From: Bacteroides caecigallinarum
GTDB taxonomy: Bacteria; Bacteroidota; Bacteroidia; Bacteroidales; Bacteroidaceae
NCBI RefSeq assembly: GCF_021531075.1
Contig: NZ_JADYTJ010000005.1
Location: forward strand, 1 to 64,000
Reading direction: 5' to 3'
Length of the DNA: 64,000 nt
In this document: positions 46,400 to 55,431 of the stretch, piece by piece
Layout: each line of letters begins with the position of its first letter
Numbering within the stretch: position 1 is the stretch's first letter
Position numbers and translations under genes: made by a program
The notes under the pieces: model-generated
Databases searched by the model: none
The model's input: only the letters and a program-made list of their open reading frames with translations
Told to the model about the DNA's origin: nothing

Positions 46400-46484
46400 G
46401 GAGAGGTGGCAGAGTGGTCGATTGCGGCGGTCTTGAAAACCGTTGTACCGCGAGGTACCCGGGGTTCGAATCCCTGTCTCTCCG
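46400..46484 (+). tRNA. tRNA-Ser (anticodon TGA)
   Basis: An 85-base class II tRNA with acceptor stem GGAGAGG/TCTCTCC (one G-U pair), anticodon loop CTTGAAA with TGA at 46434-46436, a long variable arm, and the T-loop GGTTCGAATCC. Discriminator G at 46484. CCA is not encoded. It reads UCN serine codons, mainly UCA. Confidence 0.95.
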
Positions 46485-46488
46485 CATG

Positions 46489-46524
46489 AAAATCCGTTAA
46501 GCTATTGCTTGACGGATTTTTTTT
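46489..46524 (+). terminator. Terminator after tRNA-Ser
   Basis: Stem AAATCCGTTAAGC with GCTTGACGGATTT (one mismatch) and a run of eight T. Confidence 0.85.
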
Positions 46525-46595
46525 GTATATGCTATACTTATTTATTGAGATAGTCATATCAAATAAAAAAATAGAAAACGCACATTTCTGCCATT

Positions 46596-46634
46596 GTTGG
46601 GTAACTATTTTTTTTGTATAGTAAGTTACCCAAC
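46596..46634. repeat. 11-bp perfect inverted repeat with T-rich centre
   Basis: GTTGGGTAACT at 46596-46606 and AGTTACCCAAC at 46624-46634 enclose 17 AT-rich bases. It lies between the tRNA-Ser terminator and the end of the SusCD-thioredoxin locus. It might be a terminator for the minus-strand locus, a regulator site or a trace of a mobile element; the sequence alone does not decide. Confidence 0.55.
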
Positions 46635-46727
46635 TAGAAACAGTGAATTATAATTAAAATGTGATGATATTGTTCCAGAATTAAGATTGTTTAATTTGTC
46701 TTATTCAAAAAGGTTTCCTTCTAAATT

Positions 46728-47900
46728 TTATTGAAGAAGTTCTTTTAACCTATTGGTGAGTTCTTCTCCTAAAATGTTTTCTCCTATCATTACACCTTCT
46801 GAATCAATCAAGTATGTAGTCGGTACAAATCTTACCTTATAAAGGCTGGCTACACCTGTTTCGTCTAAAAAGTTAGGCCAAGCAAGTTGTTCTTCTTTTA
46901 AAGCCTTTTCCCATTCTTCTTTTTTCTTGTCGATGGAAATACTGACAATTTCGAATCCTTTTTCGCTATATTGAGCATATAGTTTTTTTAGATTAGGTAT
47001 TTCCTTTCGACAAGGATTGCACCAGGATGCCCAAAAATCAATTAGTAAATATTTCTTTCCTTGACGCAAAGTAGAAAGAGTAACATCGTTTCCGTTTTTG
47101 TCTTTAACGGTAAATTCAGGGACTTTGGTTCCTTCTTTTCCGGCAGGATAGAGTTCTTCCTTTACCTTCTGTCCGTAGTAAGATTGCTTGGCTGATGGAG
47201 AAAGTGCTTCATACCATGGTTTCATGTCTTCGCTTAGATATCTCGTAAATGATATCATCATTAAAGGTCCCCAGAATGAGTCTTTATTAGCCATTACAGT
47301 CTGATAATATATAGAATCTACTATGTTAAAGAATTTCTTGTCAGCTGTCATTCTGGCTTTTCCTCTTTCGCTTTGTTGTAGCTCCTTAATTCTGTTCTGG
47401 TCCTTCTGCTGGTATGCTTTCATCATCATGCTATCGTAATCTGCAAACTTGCGTGCATTATCAGCATACAGTGAATCCAAATAAGTACGGGCAGACAATA
47501 ACGAATCATACTTTGTGCTGAGTGGCGAACCGCTAACCGATAAATCAGAAAGATTGTAAGATAGGTTACTGTTTGTTTCTCGTTCAGTTACAGCTCCACT
47601 TATTTCTATTGGTGTGTTTTCCAAAATAAGGCTACGCCATCCGTAGGCATCTTTCACTATCAGGCGCACAGCCCTTGGTTCTTCCACTTTTCCTTGAAAT
47701 ATAAACTGTCCATTGGTTACTGTTGTGTCTGCCATTGGAGCTTCGTTGTCGTGGCTCACTGGTACCAGTTGTACATGTGTTCCATCAGGTAATCCTTCAA
47801 CACTTCCTTTCAATACATATCCATCGGTTACAGGCTGACCTGTACATGCCATCATGGCCAAACTTAAAAAGGCCATCCAAGAGAGATTTTTCTTTTTCAT
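46728..47900 (-). CDS. Thioredoxin-like (TlpA/ResA) lipoprotein with DUF4369 domain
   Basis: Protein of 390 residues. Lipobox MMAC (Cys19) anchors it in the envelope. An N-terminal DUF4369 domain (about 27-125; YVLKGSVEGLPDGTHVQL) is followed by a helical linker and a thioredoxin domain with DFWASWCNPCRKEIP (Cys294, Cys297) and VPTTYLIDSEG. It is expected to act as a periplasmic thiol-disulfide reductase or isomerase. It is the last gene of the susC-susD run, 9 bases after susD, so its target may be the cargo or parts of that uptake system. The nearby dsbD could supply electrons. Confidence 0.9.
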   Translation of the reverse strand: MKKKNLSWMAFLSLAMMACTGQPVTDGYVLKGSVEGLPDGTHVQLVPVSHDNEAPMADTTVTNGQFIFQGKVEEPRAVRLIVKDAYGWRSLILENTPIEISGAVTERETNSNLSYNLSDLSVSGSPLSTKYDSLLSARTYLDSLYADNARKFADYDSMMMKAYQQKDQNRIKELQQSERGKARMTADKKFFNIVDSIYYQTVMANKDSFWGPLMMISFTRYLSEDMKPWYEALSPSAKQSYYGQKVKEELYPAGKEGTKVPEFTVKDKNGNDVTLSTLRQGKKYLLIDFWASWCNPCRKEIPNLKKLYAQYSEKGFEIVSISIDKKKEEWEKALKEEQLAWPNFLDETGVASLYKVRFVPTTYLIDSEGVMIGENILGEELTNRLKELLQ

Positions 47901-47909
47901 AACGTGGTT

Positions 47910-49334
47910 TTATTTAGATACATTCTGTTCAATAGTTCCGTTTCCAAGATTATTCAAAGCGCCGGCTGGGAAAGGCATAGTCCACAAATGTGAAGTCGGG
48001 CTTAGAGTATATTCTGTTCCATTGTAATTTTTTGTCATTCTACGTAAGTATTTTCCTTCGCTGTTAAAACGACGGGCATCTGCAAAAGGAACTATGGAGA
48101 ATATCAACTCATTGTCTTTAGTGTTCCGAATTAAAGAAAGAGCTTCCTCAAGTGTACTTGCAGTTGCAGGACGATACATCTCGGGGCGGATGCGTGTAGC
48201 GCGTACTGCATTGAGCGTATTCATCGCTTCTGTAAAATCATTTTGCGTTGTTAGTCTTGCCTGACATTCGGCTTTGATGAGATATGCCTCGCATGTGGTT
48301 AGTCCTCCATGATTGAAGAAACCGGAAGTCAAAGCCGCATAATATGTGTCGTTATTATCTACCTTAAGTTTCCAGCGTGAAAGGAATCTGGCATCTCCAT
48401 CTTCAAAGCGTGCGGCTCTTTCTACAGGAATGTTATATTCATAGCTGTCGTAGTTTGACTGTCCACCGTAGCGTAAATAATAGTTTTCCACGTAATCATA
48501 TTGCATAGGGGTGGCGAGCTTGTCGTAGTTATCGGGGTCTTCAATAGCGATATGATGTTCTTCGTAAAAAGAATTCCAGTCATATAGCTGATTGTTCTGT
48601 TCCAAGGCCCAATTGGAATAGCGTAATGCTTCTTCATAATTCTGCATTTGCAGATATATCCTGGCAAGTAAAGCATAACCTGCCCCTAAATTAGGATGAA
48701 TTGCTGTCATTGACTGAGCTGGTAATCCCATTTCAATGGCTTCTTTAATATCATTCAACATGAAGTCATACAAATATTGAATAGAAACCTGTTTATAGGG
48801 TGCATCAATATTGGCACTTGTAATAAGGGGTACACTTAGCTTTTCTTCGGCAGTAGAGGCATCGTAGGTATCTGCATAATAGTTAGTCAGGACATCATAG
48901 CAAAGCGACCGTATCACTTTGGCGTATGCTATCACCTCGTTCCGTTCTGCGTCTGTAGCTTCAGTGGCTGTCGGAGCATTTTCTACAATCAGGTTACAGT
49001 TGGATATTGTCGCATATAGTGCATAATAAGTATCTTCATCTGAATTGTTCAGCATGATACGGTCGGCAGACTCATCCCACATGTAGTTGGCCCGATTGAG
49101 GCTTGGTGAGTTGACTTGTGCATTTTTCAGGTAAACGTCGTTCAGCAGATACAAAGCGTTCAAAATAGGTGTACGGCCATTTGTGTACTGGTCTCGTAAC
49201 AGTGCTTCGAAGTCAGCCAGTGTAGTTGGTATTTTGGAGCCTTTCGGCGGTATGTTCAAGTAATCGTTGCATGCACTGCATATAATGCATGTGAGTACAA
49301 TCAAAAGATTTATAAATTTAGTCATAAATGTCAT
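47910..49334 (-). CDS. SusD/RagB-like outer-membrane lipoprotein
   Basis: Surface lipoprotein of 474 residues with a lipobox at CSAC (Cys22) and the N-terminal SusD-like fold (YLNIPPKGSKIPTTLADFEALLRD), TPR-like helices, and the C-terminal RagB/SusD region (ELIFSIVPFADARRFNSEGKYLRR). It forms the lid of the adjacent SusC transporter and binds substrate at the cell surface. ATGs at 49334 and 49325 are both possible. The operon encodes no glycoside hydrolase, so a peptide or other non-glycan substrate is as likely as a glycan. Confidence 0.92.
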   Translation of the reverse strand: MTFMTKFINLLIVLTCIICSACNDYLNIPPKGSKIPTTLADFEALLRDQYTNGRTPILNALYLLNDVYLKNAQVNSPSLNRANYMWDESADRIMLNNSDEDTYYALYATISNCNLIVENAPTATEATDAERNEVIAYAKVIRSLCYDVLTNYYADTYDASTAEEKLSVPLITSANIDAPYKQVSIQYLYDFMLNDIKEAIEMGLPAQSMTAIHPNLGAGYALLARIYLQMQNYEEALRYSNWALEQNNQLYDWNSFYEEHHIAIEDPDNYDKLATPMQYDYVENYYLRYGGQSNYDSYEYNIPVERAARFEDGDARFLSRWKLKVDNNDTYYAALTSGFFNHGGLTTCEAYLIKAECQARLTTQNDFTEAMNTLNAVRATRIRPEMYRPATASTLEEALSLIRNTKDNELIFSIVPFADARRFNSEGKYLRRMTKNYNGTEYTLSPTSHLWTMPFPAGALNNLGNGTIEQNVSK

Positions 49335-49347
49335 GCAATATAAATGG

Positions 49348-52300
49348 TTAGAAATTCAGGTAAACGCCACACAGGTAGTTAGGCTTGGTATATCCGCCAA
49401 GCAAATACTTGGCATTGCTGCTTTTGGCCATTGTAAACACATTCTCCATGCCCAGCATGATACGTGCATTCTTCAGATATAGTTTATGACACCATTTTGA
49501 AGGAATGCGGTAGGTCAATGAAAGGTTTCTTAAACGCCAGTTTGTTGCATCAATTACGTTTATAGAGGAGTTGGCATACATACTTTGGTAGTTATAGTTG
49601 TAGAGTGGGCTTTCCGTAGATATATAGCGTGGTATATCAGTATGAGCTTCGTCACCAGGTTCACGCCAGCGATTTTCTATGTCTTTGCTGACTACTCCCA
49701 TACCCGACGAAATAAATGCTGTGTTTGTGTTACGCATTTTATGTCCGCCTTCAAACAGAAACTGAGCAGCCAGTTCCCAGTTCTTCCAGCGTAGATTTGT
49801 ACTGACAGAACCATTATATATTGGTACGGTAGTTCCCAGGTAAACGAGGTCCTCAATTTCCGAAGGAGTCATATCTGTATATAATTTTCCTTCTGCGTCA
49901 TATACTTGCGGAGTTCCGGTCTCACTCAATCCTGCCCATTGATAGCCATAAATGGCATTGTATGGATTTCCTACCCGTGGATATGCGGTAGGGTAATCAA
50001 TTACCAGATATGCTACCGGAGCTTTCACATTTACATACGTTACTTTATTTTTGTTATAACCTAATACACCGCTTACATTCCAGTTCCAGTCGTTGTGGCG
50101 AATAACATCTCCCGACAGCGTCAATTCAAAACCTTTATTTGTCATTTTTCCGTTATTGATGGAATATGTGCTATATCCCCATCCTTCAGTCGGTACGCCA
50201 TTGGTATTGGCAAGAAGGTCAGTTCCTTTTTTATTGTAATATTCAATAGAACCGTTGAGGCGATTACCTAACAATGCAAAATCTATTCCTACATTGAGAG
50301 TTGTAGTCTTTTCCCAACGTAAATTGGGATTCGGACGACTTGAAATAGTACCCTGAATACCTCCTACCTGGTTATTATTGTTATAATATGCTATCATGTA
50401 AGGAGCTGAGTTTTTTGCAATGTTACCGCCGATACCATAACTTGCACGAAGTTTTAGCATGTTGATCCATGCAACATTGAAGAAAGCTTCACGATCAATA
50501 TTCCAGCCAGCTCCTACCGACCAAATAGGTCTTTTCTGATATTTGGAACCAGTTGAGAACAGATTCGTTTTGTCCCAACGAATACTTCCACTTACCATGT
50601 ACTTTCCGTCATAAGTATAGGCTGCATTGCTATAGACCGATACATAACGGTTTACAAGTTCACGAATGTAAGCAAATTTTTGTTGGCTAAAGGACGCATA
50701 TCCCCATTGCCCATTGAAGTTGCTTAGTTGTCCGGCATTAATCATGCTGTAAGTCAGCAGTTGTGGATCATAATTGTAGAGTGTACGGTCGTTATATTCC
50801 ATTTTGTTTTCTCGGGTTTCCGTACCCAGAATCATGGTTATATCATGTTTCCCGGCAATTGTTTTGTTAAAATCCAACTGTTGACGGAAATTATAAGCAT
50901 GTGTCGTATTTGCTGATGTAAAAAATACATTGCCATAAGGTAAGGCAAATGTGGAAGTACCGTCATTATTTGATGTAGAAAATGTATTTACCATGTTTCT
51001 CACCTCAAAAGAGTCTTTTCCTTTCAATTGCTCAGTTTTATATTCTGCATATTCATACTGGAAGGACGCTGTGTATTTTAGCCAGTCGGTAAACTTGAAA
51101 GTGAGTCTGGCGAATGTACGGTTGCTGAAATCACGGCTTTTCGTCAGATTCATTCCGATTTCATCCAGCGGTGTTATGTCCAGATTATATAAGCCGTTGT
51201 TGTGCAACAGATTCAGATTGTACAGACTGTAACGGTCTTCTTCTGTATTTGTATAATACGTGCCGTCACTGTTCATCAGTCCGTCATAAGGCATATAAGT
51301 ATAGCCCGGCGAAAAGAGATTAAATGATTGTGTGGTTCCTTTTCCATAATTCAGGTAAGTTCCTACATCCAGAGTAAGCCACGAAGTCATTTGTGTTGAG
51401 TTCTGCAAATTAATACCGATAGTGTTATTTTCTGAGAACTTATCCTCCAGCTGGTTTTGGCGATATGATACGGATGCGTTGAAAGTGTTTTTCTCTGTTC
51501 CTTTTCCGATGTTCAGGTTATATTGTTGAGAAAACGGATTACGTTTGCCGTATTTTTCTATATCCTTGTAATAACGGTAACCTTGTGAAGCCAGTCCTTT
51601 CAGATTGCTTTCAAGTTGGTCTTGAGTGATATTCCCGGCATAATAGTTTAGTATATTACGTATTCCCTGAGTTGAATATGACATGTTATCCAAAACTGTG
51701 TTAGCGTAGCTTCTTACATCACCTTCATGTAGTTGGGGGTTCTGTGCAGCCCATTCACGTTCCAGTTCAATCATCGTAGCCGATCCTGCCAGATATTTAT
51801 CAGCATACGTGTCATAAGGATTAACTGTCAGTGTAGCGGAAAATGATACATTAAGCTCGTCTTTTTTTGCTCTTTTTGTTGTGATTACAACGACTCCATT
51901 TGCAGCGCGAGCTCCGTAAATAGAAGTAGCGGCAGCGTCTTTTAGTACAGTGATGCTCTCAATGTCTTCCATATTAAGATCTGGTACACTTTCTATCCAG
52001 TTACCATAACCATCGTTGGTCGTTTTCTCTACGGGGAAGCCGTCAATTACGTACAATGGGGTAGTAAGTCCGTTCATTGAGGTAACTCCTCGGATTTTTC
52101 CATCACTGTATCCTGCAACACGGCCTTCGAGTATTGCTCCCATATTGCTAAGGCGTTGTGTCTCCAACTTTTTGGAGTCAACTTTTGAAAATGCTCCTGT
52201 TGCACGTTCTTTAGAAATGGTTTGATAACCTGTTACGACTACCTCATCAAGAAGTTCTGATGAAGGCTGTAAAACGATAAAATAATCATTATCGGCATTC

Positions 52301-52602
52301 AGTTTCACCCGATGTGTTTTATATCCCAGATAGGAAGCTTCAATCTCTTTTGTATCAGATGGAAATGTCAGTGTAAAGTGTCCCTGAACATCCGTAATGA
52401 CAGCTGCAACAGATCCTTTGGCGTCATCATTTACCTGTTTTACGTGGGCTGCAGGCAGCGGCTCGTTGTTTTCATCCACTACAATGCCATGAATTGTGCG
52501 GTTGCCCTGCGCATGAGTTTCGCAGACAAACATAATAAACGTACATAGCCAAAGCAGGAAGAGGATTCTGAAACGAGTTTCATGTAATGCTACTTTCTCC
52601 AT
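49348..52602 (-). CDS. SusC/RagA-like TonB-dependent receptor
   Basis: Outer-membrane transporter of 1084 residues. It has a signal peptide (about 1-32, ending THAQ), an N-terminal carboxypeptidase-regulatory-like domain (about 35-115), a TonB box region (LLDEVVVTGYQ), and the plug with the SusC signature TVLKDAAATSIYGARAANGVVVITTK. A 22-strand barrel follows and ends in an aromatic residue (VYLNF). It pairs with the SusD protein 13 bases downstream. The N-terminus has no STN anti-sigma signalling domain, consistent with control by the upstream TPR/AraC regulator rather than an ECF sigma factor. Confidence 0.95.
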   Translation of the reverse strand: MEKVALHETRFRILFLLWLCTFIMFVCETHAQGNRTIHGIVVDENNEPLPAAHVKQVNDDAKGSVAAVITDVQGHFTLTFPSDTKEIEASYLGYKTHRVKLNADNDYFIVLQPSSELLDEVVVTGYQTISKERATGAFSKVDSKKLETQRLSNMGAILEGRVAGYSDGKIRGVTSMNGLTTPLYVIDGFPVEKTTNDGYGNWIESVPDLNMEDIESITVLKDAAATSIYGARAANGVVVITTKRAKKDELNVSFSATLTVNPYDTYADKYLAGSATMIELEREWAAQNPQLHEGDVRSYANTVLDNMSYSTQGIRNILNYYAGNITQDQLESNLKGLASQGYRYYKDIEKYGKRNPFSQQYNLNIGKGTEKNTFNASVSYRQNQLEDKFSENNTIGINLQNSTQMTSWLTLDVGTYLNYGKGTTQSFNLFSPGYTYMPYDGLMNSDGTYYTNTEEDRYSLYNLNLLHNNGLYNLDITPLDEIGMNLTKSRDFSNRTFARLTFKFTDWLKYTASFQYEYAEYKTEQLKGKDSFEVRNMVNTFSTSNNDGTSTFALPYGNVFFTSANTTHAYNFRQQLDFNKTIAGKHDITMILGTETRENKMEYNDRTLYNYDPQLLTYSMINAGQLSNFNGQWGYASFSQQKFAYIRELVNRYVSVYSNAAYTYDGKYMVSGSIRWDKTNLFSTGSKYQKRPIWSVGAGWNIDREAFFNVAWINMLKLRASYGIGGNIAKNSAPYMIAYYNNNNQVGGIQGTISSRPNPNLRWEKTTTLNVGIDFALLGNRLNGSIEYYNKKGTDLLANTNGVPTEGWGYSTYSINNGKMTNKGFELTLSGDVIRHNDWNWNVSGVLGYNKNKVTYVNVKAPVAYLVIDYPTAYPRVGNPYNAIYGYQWAGLSETGTPQVYDAEGKLYTDMTPSEIEDLVYLGTTVPIYNGSVSTNLRWKNWELAAQFLFEGGHKMRNTNTAFISSGMGVVSKDIENRWREPGDEAHTDIPRYISTESPLYNYNYQSMYANSSINVIDATNWRLRNLSLTYRIPSKWCHKLYLKNARIMLGMENVFTMAKSSNAKYLLGGYTKPNYLCGVYLNF

Positions 52603-52750
52603 ACTTATATCTTTTTTTTAAGGTTATAGATTTAAACTTTAATTTTGCTCATGTGCAAAAATGTAAAAAAAAGATATAATATTGATACTAAATACGCGTT
52701 CAAATTCGACAATTGTTACTTTAGGAGAAGATTTTTTGTTAAAACGTTTT

Positions 52751-54556
52751 TCATCCTTCTTTTTTATGCATGGTAATAACCTTATTGCGATATTGTTTTG
52801 GTGGAATCCCTACAATATCCTGAAAAATTTTATAGAATGTGCTCATGGAATTAAATCCCACTTCAGAAGCTACGGCCTTTAATGGTATATCATTTTTAGG
52901 ATCGCTAAGCAAACGGATAGCCTCCTGAATTCGATAACTGTTGACGTATTGCGTAAAATTCTGTTGTGTTTGCTCATTGATTATTTGCGACAGATAAGTG
53001 CGGTTTGTTTCAAGTAAGTCGGCAACACGCTCTTTTGTCAATAAGTTTTCTTTATATACCTTTTGTTCCTGCATTAGTTTTTCCAGTCGTTGAAACAGTA
53101 AAGTTTTCTTTTCATTACTCAATGAAGAGGCCGCATACTTTTCATTGGTAGAAGAAGTTACACTTGCTGCTGTATTTATATGTTCCTGCTGTAAGGAATT
53201 AATTATGGCTTTGAGATGTTCTTCCTTGCGGATTGATTCCTGATGCTGTCGCACGATACTGGTATATAAAATGTTTTTCCTCCTATACATAAGCCATAAC
53301 GTAAAGGTGACAATCAGAATCACTATAAGGACGCTAAAAAGGGCTTGTTCCTTTTTTTCTTTCTGTAGCAAAACAAGTTTCCCTTCCCGAATTTCATTTG
53401 CCTGACGTTCTGTATCGTACTTTATGCGAAGTTCACTCAGCATTTTTTCTTTATCGATATTGAATATACTGTCTGTTTCCTGCTGTAACTTTCGTTGCCA
53501 GGCAAGTGCTTCGGCATACTGTCCCATGTTTTCATAACAGACAGACAATGTATTGATTACTTGGTTTCTATATACCGCACAGTTCTCTTCTTTTGTGAGT
53601 GATAAGGCTTTTAGAAGTAAGTCTACAGCTTGCTTATTATTTCCATCTTCCTTTAATGCTATCGCATATTCATTCAGTAAAATTACTTTGTATGAGGTCT
53701 GGTTCATAGTATTCAGCGATAATCCTTTCCTGTAATATTCAATCGCCTGTTTTTTATTACCTTTAGCAAATTCTATCATGCCGTATATTGCGTACACATT
53801 CCCTTGATTGTAATACTCGTTCTGGTTCATGATAAATTCGGCTTCCTTTATATACGGTAAAGCTTTATCATATTCCTTACGCAGATAATACATATATGAA
53901 GTGTTTAATGAACCGATAAATATAAGATAGGCTGAATTTTGTTTATGCCCCATTTCGTAAGTTTGCAGTGCATAAGTCAGGCCCTCAGGATTGTTTTGTA
54001 AAAAATAAATACTGGAGATATTTCCCAGCAGAATAGCTTCAAGTTCACTGTTTTCACTTTTGTGGGCCGCTTCTATTCCTTTAAAGAAATAATGCAGGGC
54101 AGAATAATAGTCTTTGTTAATGTTACTGGCATATAACCCCATTCCGTTATAAACGGAACATAAAGCCGAATAGTTATTTGCGCTTTTTCCCAGCAAAGAT
54201 GCTTGTCCGAGATGATTTATTGCGCTCGAATCACCTAACATGACGTATGCTTGCCCTAATGCGATATGTGCATACAGCAAGCTATATTCATAATCTTGTT
54301 CTTCATATCCTATACGAAATAATTCTTCCCCATACTCTATTACTTTGCGGTAATCAGCTTTGTGTAAATACAAAAAACAAAGTTCTTTTAATACTTGTAC
54401 ATCTTTCGGATTGCGTTTTAATATCTGTTCCTGCTGCTGTATGGCTGGAAGAATGTTTTCTTGTGCCTGACATGTCAACAGGATACAAATAGTGGAAAAT
54501 ATAATTATTTTAAGTCTTAATTTTATGCTTATCTGTATAGGGCTTGATTTCGGCAT
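52751..54556 (-). CDS. Membrane-bound TPR sensor fused to an AraC-type regulator
   Basis: Protein of 601 residues. An N-terminal hydrophobic segment (about 12-30) is followed by about 370 residues of TPR-like repeats (residues 50-370), a transmembrane segment (about 405-424), a linker, and a C-terminal AraC/XylS DNA-binding domain (about 490-595; RVADLLETNRTYLSQIINEQ, then FNSMSTFYKIFQDIVGIPPKQYR). The topology suggests that the TPR part senses in the periplasm and the AraC part binds DNA in the cytoplasm. It has no histidine kinase domain, so it is not a hybrid two-component system. It lies directly upstream of susC and is the likely regulator of that operon. Confidence 0.9.
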   Translation of the reverse strand: MPKSSPIQISIKLRLKIIIFSTICILLTCQAQENILPAIQQQEQILKRNPKDVQVLKELCFLYLHKADYRKVIEYGEELFRIGYEEQDYEYSLLYAHIALGQAYVMLGDSSAINHLGQASLLGKSANNYSALCSVYNGMGLYASNINKDYYSALHYFFKGIEAAHKSENSELEAILLGNISSIYFLQNNPEGLTYALQTYEMGHKQNSAYLIFIGSLNTSYMYYLRKEYDKALPYIKEAEFIMNQNEYYNQGNVYAIYGMIEFAKGNKKQAIEYYRKGLSLNTMNQTSYKVILLNEYAIALKEDGNNKQAVDLLLKALSLTKEENCAVYRNQVINTLSVCYENMGQYAEALAWQRKLQQETDSIFNIDKEKMLSELRIKYDTERQANEIREGKLVLLQKEKKEQALFSVLIVILIVTFTLWLMYRRKNILYTSIVRQHQESIRKEEHLKAIINSLQQEHINTAASVTSSTNEKYAASSLSNEKKTLLFQRLEKLMQEQKVYKENLLTKERVADLLETNRTYLSQIINEQTQQNFTQYVNSYRIQEAIRLLSDPKNDIPLKAVASEVGFNSMSTFYKIFQDIVGIPPKQYRNKVITMHKKEG

Positions 54557-54647
54557 GATATTCTTAAAAATTTATTTATTGCATTGGAAGTGCAATAGAT
54601 GTATTGTAAAATGGTCGTGAATTAGTCATAAATGAACTGAATTACTA

Positions 54648-54991
54648 CTATTTCAATTCTTTAAAAGCTTCCGCAAAGAACATATTAAACCACTTAATGC
54701 TGTGATTTGTTACTTCATGTTTTGCTGATTTTTTAAGATAAGGTCATTGGAAAAATTGGTCTCAAAGGCAAAATCTTTATGTAATGAAATTGCATTTTCT
54801 TTCTGTTTTTGTAACTCGCCGGCTACTGTACCACCAATCCACCGTTCTTCCCATTCTGGATGTTCTTTACGTAAGTTGAGTGCAAGTAAATCGCCATCAA
54901 AAGATTTGCAGTGAATGTAATAAGGGGATAATCTACTTTTCCCAGCTCCGTTAGGACCTGCTATGACTGTAAATTCTGGACGTGCTTCCAT
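54648..54991 (-). pseudogene. Truncated zeta-toxin-like ATPase remnant
   Basis: The first 93 residues start MEARPEFTVIAGPNGAGKS, a P-loop as in zeta toxin/UDP-N-acetylglucosamine kinase-like proteins, and continue to AFETNFSNDLILK, then stop at 54710-54712. Relatives are about twice as long. Directly after, in another frame, the sequence can be read as HEVTNHSIKWFNMFFAEAFK and ends with TAG at 54648-54650, which looks like a displaced protein C-terminus. I infer an internal deletion with frameshift, leaving an inactive gene. It lies four bases downstream of a small gene that often pairs with such toxins. Confidence 0.65.
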
Positions 54992-54995
54992 TCCT

Positions 54996-55277
54996 TTATT
55001 TATTTAATAAATAAGCATATCTGCCTTTTCCTTTATCAGCAGTTCGTGAAATAATTTGATAGCTTCTTGTATTTATATCATAGCTTACCAAATCTTCACT
55101 ACCATCTGGATTTGCTAAATAGTAATTTCCTTCTTTATCCCAAAATGGAATGGAAATTCCTTTAGCCCATCCTTCCAAGTAAATGCGCTCTACTTCTTTG
55201 CGTACTTCTTCATTTACTTCTTTGATGGTCTTTCCGTTGGATAGTTTGATTTTTTCTATTTCAGCGTATTCACACAT
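54996..55277 (-). CDS. Small protein upstream of the zeta-like remnant (possible partner)
   Basis: Protein of 93 residues starting MCEYAEIEKIKLSNGK, charged and without membrane segments. The start is the ATG at 55277; the longer open frame from 55301 overlaps the -7 box at 55299-55306. It is four bases upstream of the zeta-like remnant, so the pair would be one transcript, in the position of a toxin partner or antitoxin. No antitoxin fold can be identified by eye; the function is unknown. Confidence 0.65.
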   Translation of the reverse strand: MCEYAEIEKIKLSNGKTIKEVNEEVRKEVERIYLEGWAKGISIPFWDKEGNYYLANPDGSEDLVSYDINTRSYQIISRTADKGKGRYAYLLNK

Positions 55278-55298
55278 GATTATCAATGATTTATGCTG

Positions 55299-55306
55299 CA
55301 AAGATA
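55299..55306 (-). promoter_or_regulatory. -7 element of the zeta-like gene pair
   Basis: On the minus strand this reads TATCTTTG, 22 bases before the ATG at 55277. Confidence 0.5.
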
Positions 55307-55371
55307 GTATAAATTATGGTTTTAGACTAATTTGCGTATTTATTTGCATTCCATTTACGTTAAGGCAAATG

Positions 55372-55410
55372 ACAAAAAAACTCCTGCAACCATTTAGATT
55401 ACAGGAGTTT
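55372..55410 (-). terminator. Terminator of the NifU-like/GGGtGRT operon
   Basis: On the minus strand: AAACTCCTG with CAGGAGTTT around a 15-base loop, followed by a T-run. It lies just after the GGGtGRT gene. Confidence 0.8.
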
Positions 55411-55431
55411 ATATATTCGATTAAGTATAGA

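Noticed and set aside
46596-46634. Invertible promoter
   Set aside because: Only 17 bases lie between the arms and they contain no TAnnTTTG box; known invertible promoters in Bacteroides are longer.
46400-55310. Genomic island integrated at tRNA-Ser
   Set aside because: No second copy of the tRNA 3' end and no integrase were found at the far side; base composition looks ordinary.
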